Source: Lachnospiraceae bacterium (GTDB lineage Bacteria; Bacillota; Clostridia; Lachnospirales; Lachnospiraceae). From it: a DNA stretch of 64,000 nucleotides. Where the stretch lies: the NCBI GenBank assembly GCA_017473115.1, contig JAFUNC010000004.1:186001-250000 (forward strand), given 5' to 3'. The notes below the pieces were generated by a model. The model worked only from the letters and a program-made list of their open reading frames with translations, did no database searches and was not told where the DNA came from. Each line of letters starts with the position of its first letter. The stretch's first letter is position 1. The position numbers and the translations under genes are program-made. Below are positions 52,628 to 61,213 of this stretch, piece by piece.

Positions 52628-53878
52628 TCATTCTCCGTTTGGAACATATCGGTTATAAATCTCTACATGATCATAAATGCATCGCCAACTGCTGGTTGCC
52701 CCTGCTGTAACACAGATATACGGTGTTCCGTCCGCATACTCTTCATAACTTACCGCGCAACTTCCGGATTCTGTCACATATCCTGTTTTGGCTCCGACCA
52801 CCAAACCGCCGGTATCTTTATCTTCGATTCTTCGCAAAAACCAGTTCGAAATCTCGATTCCTTCCGGATGCTGTGTCGTAGGGGTGGTTGTATAAATATG
52901 AGCCGACAATACTTCTCTACACAACTCATTCTCCATAGCCGCATCCATAATCACCGCCATATCATAAACCGTACAATAGTGATTGTTATCATATAACCCT
53001 ACACAGTTTGTAAAATGTGCACTGTCCGACAATCCCAGTTCTTCCAATTTGGCATTCATCATATCTACAAACGCCTCATGCGAGCCTGCTACATAAGTTG
53101 CAAGTCCCACGGCCGCATCCCCACCGGAGGGAAGAACGGTTCCGTAAAACAAATCCCTTACCGTTACAACTTCTCCGTCCAAAAATCCTACATAACTGCA
53201 ATCATTGATATAGGCATAATCCGTAATCTCAAGCGTCATTGTAAAAGTATCATCCAAATCTGATTTTTCAATGGCTTCCGCTGCCACCAGAACAGTCAAA
53301 ACTATGGTCATGGATGCCGGCGAAATCCGGTCATAAGTTCCGTTTGCGGCAACAATTGTATCGTCATTCACATTAACTAAAATAGAATGTGTACTGATGA
53401 CTTCTTCACTGTAAATATTCACTGTATTCGGCGTAGAATCAAACTGATATGTCTTCTTTTCGCCTTGCGCGGAAGTTTCCGATGTGTTCATTCCTTCCGT
53501 GCTTTGCTCCGTCGACGGTTCTTCCAAATCCGGTTCTGTTGTAACTTCATTATCATTAGATTCCGTCACCAAACTACCGGTATCTGATTCCTCCTCTTCT
53601 TCACCGGGCTTTGAATCCGGCGAACTTGCTTCAATACCTGCTTCTTCCGGGAACCCTTCCCTACTCTCTGTATCTGCCGTATCTCTTCTGTTTACAACAC
53701 CTATACCAATCGCAATCATAATAAAAATAACACCTGCAGATAAAAGCATTGATACAATCAGTTTTTTTCGTTTTTCCTGCTTTCTTTTTTCCAAGCGACG
53801 CAGTCTTCTGCGCTCCATCTCTTTATAGAATTCTCTGTCTTTCTCCGAATTCTCTGTATAATCATAAATCGGCTCCAT
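52628..53878 (-). CDS. D-alanyl-D-alanine carboxypeptidase-like (S11) protein with altered active site
   Basis: The 416-residue protein has a very basic cytoplasmic N-terminus, one membrane helix (about 40-62), a Ser/Thr/Glu-rich linker (65-140) and an S11 peptidase/PBP domain. The first motif reads S189-M-T-I192, so the S-x-x-K lysine is replaced by Ile. The S-x-N motif reads S251-G-G, while K364-T-G is intact. The fold is otherwise well preserved. In S11 enzymes the lysine is the general base; its loss predicts impaired or lost carboxypeptidase activity, and a binding role is possible. Start at 53878 has weak ribosome binding. No partner genes. Confidence 0.8.
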   Translation of the reverse strand: MEPIYDYTENSEKDREFYKEMERRRLRRLEKRKQEKRKKLIVSMLLSAGVIFIMIAIGIGVVNRRDTADTESREGFPEEAGIEASSPDSKPGEEEEESDTGSLVTESNDNEVTTEPDLEEPSTEQSTEGMNTSETSAQGEKKTYQFDSTPNTVNIYSEEVISTHSILVNVNDDTIVAANGTYDRISPASMTIVLTVLVAAEAIEKSDLDDTFTMTLEITDYAYINDCSYVGFLDGEVVTVRDLFYGTVLPSGGDAAVGLATYVAGSHEAFVDMMNAKLEELGLSDSAHFTNCVGLYDNNHYCTVYDMAVIMDAAMENELCREVLSAHIYTTTPTTQHPEGIEISNWFLRRIEDKDTGGLVVGAKTGYVTESGSCAVSYEEYADGTPYICVTAGATSSWRCIYDHVEIYNRYVPNGE

Positions 53879-54060
53879 ATTGGTCTCCGGCTTCTGTTTC
53901 TATCATTTTATAAATTCAAAATTGCACGTCTCATACTTTCAGACGGTCCTTTCTATTATTATATCGATTCCCGAAAATAAAACAATAACTATCATACATT
54001 TCTGTTTATAAAAAACACCCAAACCGTGTCTTTTTCATATTATAAAAATAAATACAAAAA

Positions 54061-54107
54061 AGAATTTCAGAACTGTTTTATATTTCCATAAAACATCCTA
54101 AAATTCT
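54061..54107. promoter_or_regulatory. Imperfect hairpin upstream of the amidase gene
   Basis: GAATTTCAG and CTAAAATTC plus TGTTTTAT and ATAAAACA form an imperfect 16-bp stem that ends 17 bases before the amidase ATG. Without a T-run it is not a terminator and may affect translation or protein binding. Nothing else was found in the surrounding 245-base gap. Confidence 0.4.
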
Positions 54108-54123
54108 TAAGAATCGAGACATT

Positions 54124-54606
54124 ATGCGTGAAATTCTTTATAACCGTGATGCTGCAGTTACTTATGCAAGGCGATGGGCAATGCATCGGAATCCGTCCTA
54201 TTATAATTTCGAAAAAATCGGTGGTGATTGCACCAACTTTGCTTCCCAAAGCATTTATGCCGGTGCCCGCGTCATGAATTATACCCCCACCTTTGGTTGG
54301 TTCTACCGCTCTTCTTATGACCGTAGTCCCTCCTGGAGTGGCGTGGAATATCTGTATCACTTTTTAATCAACAACCGCTCTGTCGGTCCTTTTGCCCGCG
54401 AAGTATCTGCATCGGAAGTAATGCCCGGTGATATCGTACAACTTGGCACCGCCGACGGACACTTTTATCATTCACCGGTTATTACCTCTGTCACTCCTGA
54501 AATTCTGGTTGCCGCCCATACTTTTGATGCCCTAGACAGGCCACTGTCAACCTATGTATATGAACGTGCTCGTTTCCTGCACATTGACGGTGTAAGAACC
54601 TGGTAA
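54124..54606 (+). CDS. Amidase-6 family (putative) cysteine hydrolase
   Basis: The 160-residue protein matches the Amidase_6 family (PF12671). Characteristic are the N-terminal YNRDAAVTYARRWAMHRNPS, the catalytic Cys in GGDCTNFASQSI, and the His motifs GHFYHSPVI and AAHTFD. In other species such domains lie in larger secreted cell wall proteins; here it is a stand-alone protein without a signal peptide. The ribosome binding site is weak (CGAGAC). It is convergent with mntP. Confidence 0.85.
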   Translation: MREILYNRDAAVTYARRWAMHRNPSYYNFEKIGGDCTNFASQSIYAGARVMNYTPTFGWFYRSSYDRSPSWSGVEYLYHFLINNRSVGPFAREVSASEVMPGDIVQLGTADGHFYHSPVITSVTPEILVAAHTFDALDRPLSTYVYERARFLHIDGVRTW

Positions 54607-54633
54607 AATTTGCTATATTGCGCTTTATCCCTT

Positions 54634-55218
54634 TTATATAAAACTCGTAATGAATATTTCCAAACCAATGCCGATTAAAATCACACCGCCTACAATTCCG
54701 GCTTTGCCCGCAAGTTTGGTCCCTGCTTTTTTACCAATCACGAGTCCTGCAAAACATATGATAAAAGTAACCGCGCCAATTAAAAGACAGGCCAGCAATG
54801 CTTCCATACAATTATATTCAGAAATGGTAAAACCAACAGAAAGCGCATCAATGGAAGTGGCTATCCCCTGTAACAAAAGACCTTTCAAACCAACGCTCGG
54901 TTTATCCTCTTGTGCATCTTTATTTTTAATGCCCTCATAAAGCATTTTACCGCCGATATATCCAAGCAGAATCAACGCAATCCAGGGAATAAACTTTTCA
55001 AATATACCAAAAAGCCTTGCAATCGTGGAAACACAAATCCAACCAATCATGGGCATTGCAAACTGAAATCCGGCAAAAACACCTGCTACACCGCACATCT
55101 TATGTTTCTTCATTTTGGGTTCATTCAAACCGTTTGCCAAAGACACTGAAAAAGCATCCATAGCAAGACCTACACCCAACAAAACACTTTTGACAAAAAA
55201 AGCAACTCCTAAATTCAT
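54634..55218 (-). CDS. mntP: Manganese exporter MntP
   Basis: MntP exports Mn2+ and prevents manganese toxicity. The 194-residue membrane protein has six helices and the duplicated family motif: GLAMDAFSVSLANGL in the first half and GIATSIDALSVGFTI in the second, with the key acidic residues (D in MDAFSV and SIDALSV). Start follows AGGAGTATAAGAA. It is the last gene of the four-gene operon behind the yybP-ykoY-type riboswitch, which in many bacteria controls mntP directly. This supports the riboswitch call and the Mn role. Confidence 0.95.
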   Translation of the reverse strand: MNLGVAFFVKSVLLGVGLAMDAFSVSLANGLNEPKMKKHKMCGVAGVFAGFQFAMPMIGWICVSTIARLFGIFEKFIPWIALILLGYIGGKMLYEGIKNKDAQEDKPSVGLKGLLLQGIATSIDALSVGFTISEYNCMEALLACLLIGAVTFIICFAGLVIGKKAGTKLAGKAGIVGGVILIGIGLEIFITSFI

Positions 55219-55221
55219 TTC

Positions 55222-55992
55222 TTATACTCCTGATTTTTCATCTTTTTCAAGAAACGCCCTCACATCTTTACACCATACTTCCGGCTCATAAATGGCGCAT
55301 TCCAAATGTGCTTTGCCTTTATAACAGATTACCTCCGACTCCGGATAGGCTTTCTTTAATAACTTTGCTGATTTCTTGGAATACATTTCATTCATTTTCG
55401 TACCGTGAATATAAAGAATCCGGCTGTCATTTCGAATGATGGTATACAAAGCACTTGTACTCGCCGAATGCACGATATTGCCAAGAGATTCATCGCTCAT
55501 ATTATCAGCAAGTTTTAAGTAACTGTCAAGATACTTCTTTGGCAGGAAGTTCTTCTCGAAATTTTTCAAAGTCTTCGCGTCCCTCCCCTTGGACTTATGT
55601 ATAATATCCAGATAATTCTTCGTCATAAAAGTTTCCATCATCTTAGGATACGGAACCAGCGGTGCACCGTCCATAATTAGATTGCGCACTTTCAAACGCT
55701 GATTCTTCCAAACCACGTGAGCAATGGCACCGCCCATGGAAAAACCACACAAAACATCTACCTGATTTATGCCCTTTTGAAAGAAAAACTCTTCGATTTC
55801 CTTTGCCTCTGCTTCCAACGACTCAAACTTCGTGGACTTATCCTGAGTATGTCCATCCAATTCCACAGCGTACACATGATAGTCCACCTGAAAATATTCA
55901 ATCTCTTCCATCATGCTGTCCCAGGGCTGAATCACACCATGAATCAAAACCATAATCGGGTTATTTTCATCTCCAAATTCGTAAAAATTCAT
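55222..55992 (-). CDS. Alpha/beta hydrolase in the Mn-responsive operon
   Basis: The 256-residue protein is an alpha/beta hydrolase. The oxyanion segment IMVLIHGVIQPWDSM, the nucleophile elbow CGFSMGGAIAH (G-x-S-x-G) and the C-terminal His in KGKAHLECAIYEP are visible, and an Asp candidate lies in the YIHGTKMNEM region. Start chosen is ATG 55992 behind AAGGAGAAATGG, and the ATG ten codons upstream is less well placed. It ends 3 bases before mntP, so the two are translationally coupled. The substrate is unknown. Confidence 0.85.
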   Translation of the reverse strand: MNFYEFGDENNPIMVLIHGVIQPWDSMMEEIEYFQVDYHVYAVELDGHTQDKSTKFESLEAEAKEIEEFFFQKGINQVDVLCGFSMGGAIAHVVWKNQRLKVRNLIMDGAPLVPYPKMMETFMTKNYLDIIHKSKGRDAKTLKNFEKNFLPKKYLDSYLKLADNMSDESLGNIVHSASTSALYTIIRNDSRILYIHGTKMNEMYSKKSAKLLKKAYPESEVICYKGKAHLECAIYEPEVWCKDVRAFLEKDEKSGV

Positions 55993-56077
55993 CCATTTCT
56001 CCTTAATGATACATTCCTTCATTGACTATAAATTAAATCAATACATATTTTGAGTTCCTTATTTTGCTTAATACATT

Positions 56078-56881
56078 CTATTTTTCAAATTCATACATAC
56101 GATATAACGATTTTGAAAACTTACCTGCAAACAATCTTCTAAAAATAAACTTTTCCAAACCTTTTAATTCATTGATTTTTTCTTCCGGCGTCATATTATG
56201 CTCTTTGATGAATTTAAAATTATGTATTTTACAATTTGATTTACGAACATTCTCAGACAATTTCGTAGGCTCATCCAAACCGTAAACCACGGTCACTCCT
56301 ACATCATTGATTGGATTTTTATGTTTAGACGCCTTAGCCGCCTTGGTTGTATAACAATCCATCAAAATATGAATGCTTGTAAAGTGACTGCTTAAATCAA
56401 CAAGAAGTTGCTCTAATTCTTCCGGTTTTAAATACATGCTGATGCCTTCCAACACCACAATTGCATCCGTTCCGCTGATATTTGATAAGTATGCAGTATC
56501 TCTGGCATCAGAAGCAACCATATGATAAGTATCTGTCTCTTCGTAATATTTCTTGCGCTCTTTTATCACATCTGCAAAATCAATGTCGTACCAGCGGCCT
56601 TCGTTGCCCACTCTATGAATTCTGCTGTCCATACCGCATCCAATGTGCAAAACCGCCGCCTCGGGATTCTTTCGCATCATTCCTCGGAGCCACTCATCAA
56701 ACACCCAGGCGCGCATACCCATATAATAGGCAAGCCACTTAGACTTGGATTTCCCTTTTAAAGGAAAACTTTCCTGCGCCCAAATATGCTCCGCCGTGGG
56801 ATCTTTTAAAATAATGTTCTTTTTACTGACCTTCGCCTTGCCGTACAAAGGAATATATAAAGTTTTGTTTACACCGTTCAT
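56078..56881 (-). CDS. Class I SAM-dependent methyltransferase (leucine carboxyl methyltransferase-like)
   Basis: The 267-residue protein shows the SAM motif AAVLHIGCGMDSRIHRV and the following acidic WYDIDFADVIKERKKYY, a pattern of the LCM/PPM1 family (PF04072), which also includes polyketide-type O-methyltransferases. The SAM-binding ASDARDTAYL and VVLEGISMYLKPEEL (motif III) are visible. The target in this bacterium is not known. It is the second gene of the Mn operon, and lies 71 bases after the membrane protein gene. Confidence 0.85.
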   Translation of the reverse strand: MNGVNKTLYIPLYGKAKVSKKNIILKDPTAEHIWAQESFPLKGKSKSKWLAYYMGMRAWVFDEWLRGMMRKNPEAAVLHIGCGMDSRIHRVGNEGRWYDIDFADVIKERKKYYEETDTYHMVASDARDTAYLSNISGTDAIVVLEGISMYLKPEELEQLLVDLSSHFTSIHILMDCYTTKAAKASKHKNPINDVGVTVVYGLDEPTKLSENVRKSNCKIHNFKFIKEHNMTPEEKINELKGLEKFIFRRLFAGKFSKSLYRMYEFEK

Positions 56882-56952
56882 ATTTTACCTCGCATGTATT
56901 ACTTCAACCTCTGTTACATAATATAACGCTACAATTATATGAATCATCCAAC

Positions 56953-57432
56953 TTAAAACAATGACAAAATCCCTGCCAAAACAGCCGCCAGAATCGGATA
57001 GACAACCAAAGTTCCGATCCATTTGTGAATCTTGGTTTTCTTAGGAATATAGGGCTTTAAATCTTCCGTACCCGGAATCAACCACGCTTTGGTTTTGCCC
57101 ACCCAAAACCAGTCGATAAAGAGACGGTCAAACAAACCCTCAATCATTAAAATAATGGTGATTTGTACGAATATATCCATAAATCCTCTGGCACCGTTGA
57201 TGAAATATACCATCGCAGGGACAAATACCAGAATCGGAACAAACAGGAAAACTCCGGCTACTGCATAATCCTTTTTAATCTTTGCCTTGGTTGTAAGCCC
57301 GAGTTCCACAACTCTTTCCTGCACTTCCGGCTCATAAAAGTATACGCATCCCACCGCTCCGTTTGCAGTGCCAACAACGCAAATCATCAATAAAATAAAA
57401 CACATAGTTAAGCCTTCAATAATAAGTAACAT
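56953..57432 (-). CDS. Unknown membrane protein, first gene of the Mn-riboswitch operon
   Basis: The 159-residue protein has four hydrophobic helices (about residues 1-28, 52-75, 83-105 and 138-159). The motif DRLFIDWFWVGKTKAWLIPGTEDL between helices 3 and 4, with cytoplasmic charged residues, is not assigned to any family I recognise. A strong ribosome binding site (GAAGGAGAGTAAAA) precedes the ATG. Its position immediately after the Mn-type riboswitch and before a methyltransferase, hydrolase and mntP suggests a role in metal stress or envelope adjustment; this is inference. Confidence 0.75.
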   Translation of the reverse strand: MLLIIEGLTMCFILLMICVVGTANGAVGCVYFYEPEVQERVVELGLTTKAKIKKDYAVAGVFLFVPILVFVPAMVYFINGARGFMDIFVQITIILMIEGLFDRLFIDWFWVGKTKAWLIPGTEDLKPYIPKKTKIHKWIGTLVVYPILAAVLAGILSLF

Positions 57433-57482
57433 TTTTACTCTCCTTCACACTCGCTTTCTTTTCGCTTGCATGTAACAAATAT

Positions 57483-57519
57483 AAAAGACCCACGACCGGC
57501 GTTCTGCCGGTTGTGAGTC
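57483..57519 (-). terminator. Riboswitch-controlled terminator
   Basis: On the minus strand the arms at 57506-57519 and 57487-57500 form a 14-bp stem (one mismatch) around a 5-base loop, followed by TTTTATATTT. Its 5' arm contains CTCACAAC (57510-57517), which is also the 3' strand of riboswitch helix P1. The two structures exclude each other. Confidence 0.88.
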
Positions 57520-57612
57520 TCACCATTTCATGCATTACCGGGTGCATTTACGCACCGTATTGACGATAATTACAATACATTCTAACAAATGTACTGATTA
57601 CTCCCTCATAAC
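57510..57612 (-). ncRNA. yybP-ykoY (Mn2+) riboswitch aptamer
   Basis: Read on the minus strand, GTTATGAG (57605-57612) pairs with CTCACAAC (57510-57517) as P1 (seven of eight pairs). The conserved GAGGGAGTAATC follows, then CGTCAATACGG, GTGC/GCAC helix, CCCGGTAATGCATGA and GGTGAGAC, which fit the yybP-ykoY consensus (GGGGAGUAG, GUCAACACGG, CCCGG). With Mn2+ bound P1 is stabilised and the terminator cannot form, so the switch is predicted to turn expression on. The downstream operon ends in mntP, a known target class. Confidence 0.87.
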
Positions 57613-57620
57613 TTGCTTCA

Positions 57621-57649
57621 AGTGTAAGTTAATTTTTTCCATTTGTCAA
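57621..57649 (-). promoter_or_regulatory. Promoter of the Mn-riboswitch operon
   Basis: TTGACA (57644-57649) and TACACT (57621-57626) with 17 bases between them, starting the transcript just upstream of riboswitch P1. Confidence 0.8.
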
Positions 57650-57652
57650 GAA

Positions 57653-58075
57653 TTAAAATAAGTCTGCCTGATCCACAGTCTTAATGCCTGCACCTGCCAA
57701 AGCAGCCGCTGCCACCTGATTGTCATCCACACGAAGAATCATGTACGCTCCATGCTTTTCAGAAAGAGATGCATAAGTATATTCCACAATAACATTAGAC
57801 TCTGAAAGCACTTCAAGGATTGCTGCCAAACTTCCGGGTTCATCGGAAATGGGTGCTGCAAGAACCTTCGTCATTGTAGTAAGGAAACCACCTTCTCTTA
57901 AGGCTTCATTTGCCTTCTCGGGATCTTCACAAATAATACGAAGAATACCGAAGTCCTGTGTGTCCGCAATAGACAATGCTCTTAAGTTAATGTTATGGCT
58001 TGCAATAAACTTTGTTGCTTCTGCAAGTTTACCTTTTTTATTCTCAATAAAAACTGAAATCTGTTTTACGCTCAT
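57653..58075 (-). CDS. Tandem ACT-domain protein
   Basis: The 140-residue protein consists of two ACT domains (KQISVFIENKKGKLAEATKFI and PGSLAAILEVLSESNVIVEYTYAS). Such stand-alone ACT proteins bind amino acids and commonly accompany phenylacetate-CoA ligases in Firmicutes. It follows paaK by 19 bases in one operon and is followed by the Mn-riboswitch promoter. The amino acid sensed is not known from sequence. Confidence 0.88.
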   Translation of the reverse strand: MSVKQISVFIENKKGKLAEATKFIASHNINLRALSIADTQDFGILRIICEDPEKANEALREGGFLTTMTKVLAAPISDEPGSLAAILEVLSESNVIVEYTYASLSEKHGAYMILRVDDNQVAAAALAGAGIKTVDQADLF

Positions 58076-58094
58076 AATTAAAACCCCCTTTTAT

Positions 58095-59402
58095 TTAGTC
58101 ATGAAGCTTTCTTCTATCGATTACTCTGACAGCCTTGCCTTCACTTCTTGTGATGGTCTTAGGTGCAACAAGATGAACCTTAGGATTGATACCAAGCATA
58201 GTCTTAATTGCATTTGCAAGAGCCTTTTCTTTGGCTGTCAAATCCTTCATGGTATCTGTAAACTGTTCCGGTGTAAGTTCTACAGAGATATCAAGAGTAT
58301 CGGTATTGTTTACACGGTCTACTTCGATTAAGTAGTTCTCTGAATAACCTTCCTTGAGAAGAACGGTTTCAATCTGTGAAGGGAATACGTTAACGCCACG
58401 GATAATCATCATATCATCACTTCTACCCATAGGCTTGCTCATCTTAATCAAAGTACGTCCGCAAGAACATTTCTTTCTGGAAAGTACGCAGATATCTCTT
58501 GTACGATATCTGAGAAGCGGGAATCCTTCCTTATCAAGGCTTGTAAATACCAATTCACCCTTCTCGCCTTCCGGAAGCACTTCGCCTGTTTCAGGGTCAA
58601 TGATTTCTGCAAGGAAGTGGTCTTCGTTAATATGCATACCGGTCTGCTCTTCACATTCGAAAGATACACCCGGTCCGCTTGTTTCAGTAAGACCATAGAT
58701 ATCATATGCCTTAATACCGAGAGACTTCTCGATGTTGCGACGCATTTCTTCCGTCCAAGGTTCTGCACCGAAGATACCAGCCTTCAAATCAAGGTCTTCG
58801 GGCTTAAGTCCCATTTCTTTTACGGTTTCACCGATATATGCTGCGTAAGAAGGTGTACAGCAGATGATGGTAGAATGTAAATCCTGCATAAACTGAATCT
58901 GACGTTCTGTATTACCGGAAGACATAGGAAGTGTCAAACAACCAACCTTATGAGAACCGCCGTTTAATCCGGGTCCACCTGTAAAAAGTCCATAACCGTA
59001 AGCAACCTGGCAAACGTCTTCATTGGTTCCGCCAACTGCCATAATTGCACGCGCACAGCATTCTTCCCACATATCAACATCCTTCTGGGTATAGAATGCC
59101 ACAACGCGGCGACCGGTTGTACCGCTGGTAGACTGAATACGAACACAATTCTTTAAATCAGTACCCAGTAATCCGTAAGGGTATGCATCTCTTAAATCTG
59201 CTTTGGTTAAAAAAGGTAACTTATGTAAGTCATCAATTGACTGAATATCCTCAGGCTTAACACCTTTCTCATCCATTAAATTACGGTAATATTCCACATT
59301 TTCGTAAACGCGTTTTACCTGTTTTACAAGTTTTTCATTCTGGATTGCACGCATCTCCTCCAAGGAAGCGCATTCAACCTCCGGCTGATAGTAATTTGCC
59401 AT
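58095..59402 (-). CDS. paaK: Phenylacetate-CoA ligase family protein
   Basis: This 435-residue adenylate-forming enzyme would activate phenylacetate or a related aryl acid with CoA. Motifs are the P-loop IQSTSGTTGRRVVAFYT, YGLTETSGPGVSFEC with adenine-binding residues, GELVFTSLDKEGFPLLRYRTRD, GRSDDMMIIRGVNVFPSQIE and the C-terminal catalytic Lys in RSEGKAVRVIDRR. The Firmicute group with an ACT partner often lies near indolepyruvate oxidoreductase genes and may act on aryl acids from amino acid fermentation; none is near here. Start follows AGGGAGATAAAAGAA. Confidence 0.9.
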   Translation of the reverse strand: MANYYQPEVECASLEEMRAIQNEKLVKQVKRVYENVEYYRNLMDEKGVKPEDIQSIDDLHKLPFLTKADLRDAYPYGLLGTDLKNCVRIQSTSGTTGRRVVAFYTQKDVDMWEECCARAIMAVGGTNEDVCQVAYGYGLFTGGPGLNGGSHKVGCLTLPMSSGNTERQIQFMQDLHSTIICCTPSYAAYIGETVKEMGLKPEDLDLKAGIFGAEPWTEEMRRNIEKSLGIKAYDIYGLTETSGPGVSFECEEQTGMHINEDHFLAEIIDPETGEVLPEGEKGELVFTSLDKEGFPLLRYRTRDICVLSRKKCSCGRTLIKMSKPMGRSDDMMIIRGVNVFPSQIETVLLKEGYSENYLIEVDRVNNTDTLDISVELTPEQFTDTMKDLTAKEKALANAIKTMLGINPKVHLVAPKTITRSEGKAVRVIDRRKLHD

Positions 59403-59476
59403 TTCTTTTATCTCCCTTCACGGCCATCTGTTTTTTATCGTTTTACATCCTAAAGATGGTCATTTTCAATAATAAA

Positions 59477-59505
59477 ATTATAGTTTTCCCATTGTTTTTT
59501 GTCAA
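59477..59505 (-). promoter_or_regulatory. Consensus promoter of paaK-ACT operon
   Basis: TTGACA (59500-59505) and TATAAT (59477-59482), both perfect, are separated by 17 bases on the minus strand. The leader contains CCATCT/AGATGG arms that could fold before the ribosome binding site. Confidence 0.85.
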
Positions 59506-59555
59506 TATTTTCGATAAAAGGAAACAAACTTTTACCATATCTTTATGTTAAAATA

Positions 59556-59564
59556 TGTTATAAT
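59556..59564 (+). promoter_or_regulatory. Extended -10 promoter of the DUF1538 operon
   Basis: TGTTATAAT (TG at 59556-59557, TATAAT at 59559-59564) fits an extended -10 element without a good -35. It is divergent from the paaK promoter. Confidence 0.55.
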
Positions 59565-59630
59565 GTTCACGTAGAGAAAAACAAGCGACGCTGAATGCGA
59601 CGAAATAATAAACGAAAGGTGTGAATTCCA

Positions 59631-61169
59631 TTGCAGTTTATGCGTTCTAAATTCAAAGAAAAAATGGCGGAAACCTTAAAAGCAGTTTTTCCGATTTTGA
59701 TTATCGTTTTGCTTTTATGTTTTTCGATTGCCCCGATTCCACCCGGAATATTAATGACTTTTTTGGTGGGTGCTGTCCTGCTTACGATTGGAATGTTGTT
59801 CTTTAACGTTGGTGTGGAACTCTCCATGACTCCCATTGGTGAGCGTGTAGGTACCATTATGACCAAGTCAAAAAATCTGTTTTTAATAATTTTTATTACG
59901 TTGGTAATGGGGTTCTTTATCACCATATCCGAACCGGATTTACAGGTGCTTGCCCAGCAGGTTCCTTCCGTACCCAATCTGGTGTTAATCCTTGCGGTAG
60001 CCCTCGGGGTTGCCATTTTCCTTGTACTTGCCGTTTTACGTATGCTGTTCAGCATTCCTTTATCCTTTTTACTGGTATTCTTTTATATCATTGTATTTGG
60101 GTTAGCAATGTTTGCACCGGCAGATTTCCTTGCCATTGCTTTTGACTCCGGCGGTGTTACCACCGGCCCTATGACCGTACCTTTTATTATGGCATTTGGT
60201 GTGGGTGTTTCCGCAATCCGAAGCGATAAGCATGCAGCAGATGACAGTTTCGGTCTTGTATCCATGTCATCCATCGGACCGATTCTCGCCGTGTTAATTT
60301 TAAGTTTAATTTTTAAACCGGAACAAACCGAGCAAGTATCGGAGGCGATACCTACCATTTCAGACACTGTAGTTCTGTGGAAACTGTTCGCAACCGAAAT
60401 TCCTACATATATGATGGAAATTGCACTTTCTTTGTTGCCGATTATTGTTTTCTTTGGAATTTTTCAGTTAATTTCAAGAGACATCAATAAACGTACCTTG
60501 ATTAAAATCTGTGTCGGTTTGGCATATACCTATATTGGTTTGGTACTCTTTTTAACCGGCGTAAATGTCGGTTTTATGCCCGCAGGTAATTTCCTCGGTC
60601 AAACCATAGCATCTCTCCCCTACGCATGGATCATCATCCCAATCGGTATGATAATCGGTTACTTCATCGTATTGGCAGAGCCTGCTGTATTCGTCCTTAC
60701 CAAACAGGTAGAAGAAATTACTTCAGGTGCTATTTCAGCAAAGGCTATGGGAACCAGTTTATCTATCGGTGTGGCTGCTTCCGTTGGACTTGCCATGATT
60801 CGAGTACTGACCGGAATCTCCATTTTATGGTTATTGATTCCCGGATATGCAATTGCATTGATTTTAACCTTTTTTGTTCCTAAAATTTTTACCGCCATCG
60901 CATTCGACTCCGGTGGTGTTGCCTCCGGTCCAATGACCGCTACTTTCCTGCTTCCTTTTGCAATGGGAGCCTGCGAAGCTTTAGGCGGAAACATTATTAC
61001 GGATGCTTTTGGGATTGTAGCCATGGTTGCCATGACGCCGCTGATTACGATTCAGATTATGGGACTGATCTTCAAGATAAAAGAAAGCAAACTTCACAAA
61101 GAGACCGTGTACCAAACCGGTCATACCCCACTGGATACTTTCGGCGATATGGATATCATCGAACTGTAA
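59631..61169 (+). CDS. DUF1538 family membrane transporter
   Basis: The 512-residue membrane protein has about 12-14 helices arranged in two repeats. Both halves carry the signature: FDSGGVTTGPMTVPFIMAFG in the first (residues about 165-190) and FDSGGVASGPMTATFLLPFA in the second (about 425-450), each followed by a conserved D-(S/A)FG(L/I)V. These match the DUF1538 family. Start is TTG at 59631 behind AAAGG; ATG 59640 is possible. It is directly followed by a PII-like gene, a coupling known in this family. Substrate is unknown. Confidence 0.88.
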   Translation: MQFMRSKFKEKMAETLKAVFPILIIVLLLCFSIAPIPPGILMTFLVGAVLLTIGMLFFNVGVELSMTPIGERVGTIMTKSKNLFLIIFITLVMGFFITISEPDLQVLAQQVPSVPNLVLILAVALGVAIFLVLAVLRMLFSIPLSFLLVFFYIIVFGLAMFAPADFLAIAFDSGGVTTGPMTVPFIMAFGVGVSAIRSDKHAADDSFGLVSMSSIGPILAVLILSLIFKPEQTEQVSEAIPTISDTVVLWKLFATEIPTYMMEIALSLLPIIVFFGIFQLISRDINKRTLIKICVGLAYTYIGLVLFLTGVNVGFMPAGNFLGQTIASLPYAWIIIPIGMIIGYFIVLAEPAVFVLTKQVEEITSGAISAKAMGTSLSIGVAASVGLAMIRVLTGISILWLLIPGYAIALILTFFVPKIFTAIAFDSGGVASGPMTATFLLPFAMGACEALGGNIITDAFGIVAMVAMTPLITIQIMGLIFKIKESKLHKETVYQTGHTPLDTFGDMDIIEL

Positions 61170-61213
61170 TGCAACCTTAAATCTTTTTTGACTGAAATAA
61201 AAAGGAGGCTGTC

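Noticed and set aside
53484..53828. Long plus-strand frame opposite the S11-like gene
   Set aside because: It is antisense to a serine/glutamate-rich linker and has no start signal.
59406..59476. Possible T-box or riboswitch in the paaK leader
   Set aside because: Only a simple CCATCT/AGATGG stem is present; there is no T-box sequence and no terminator.
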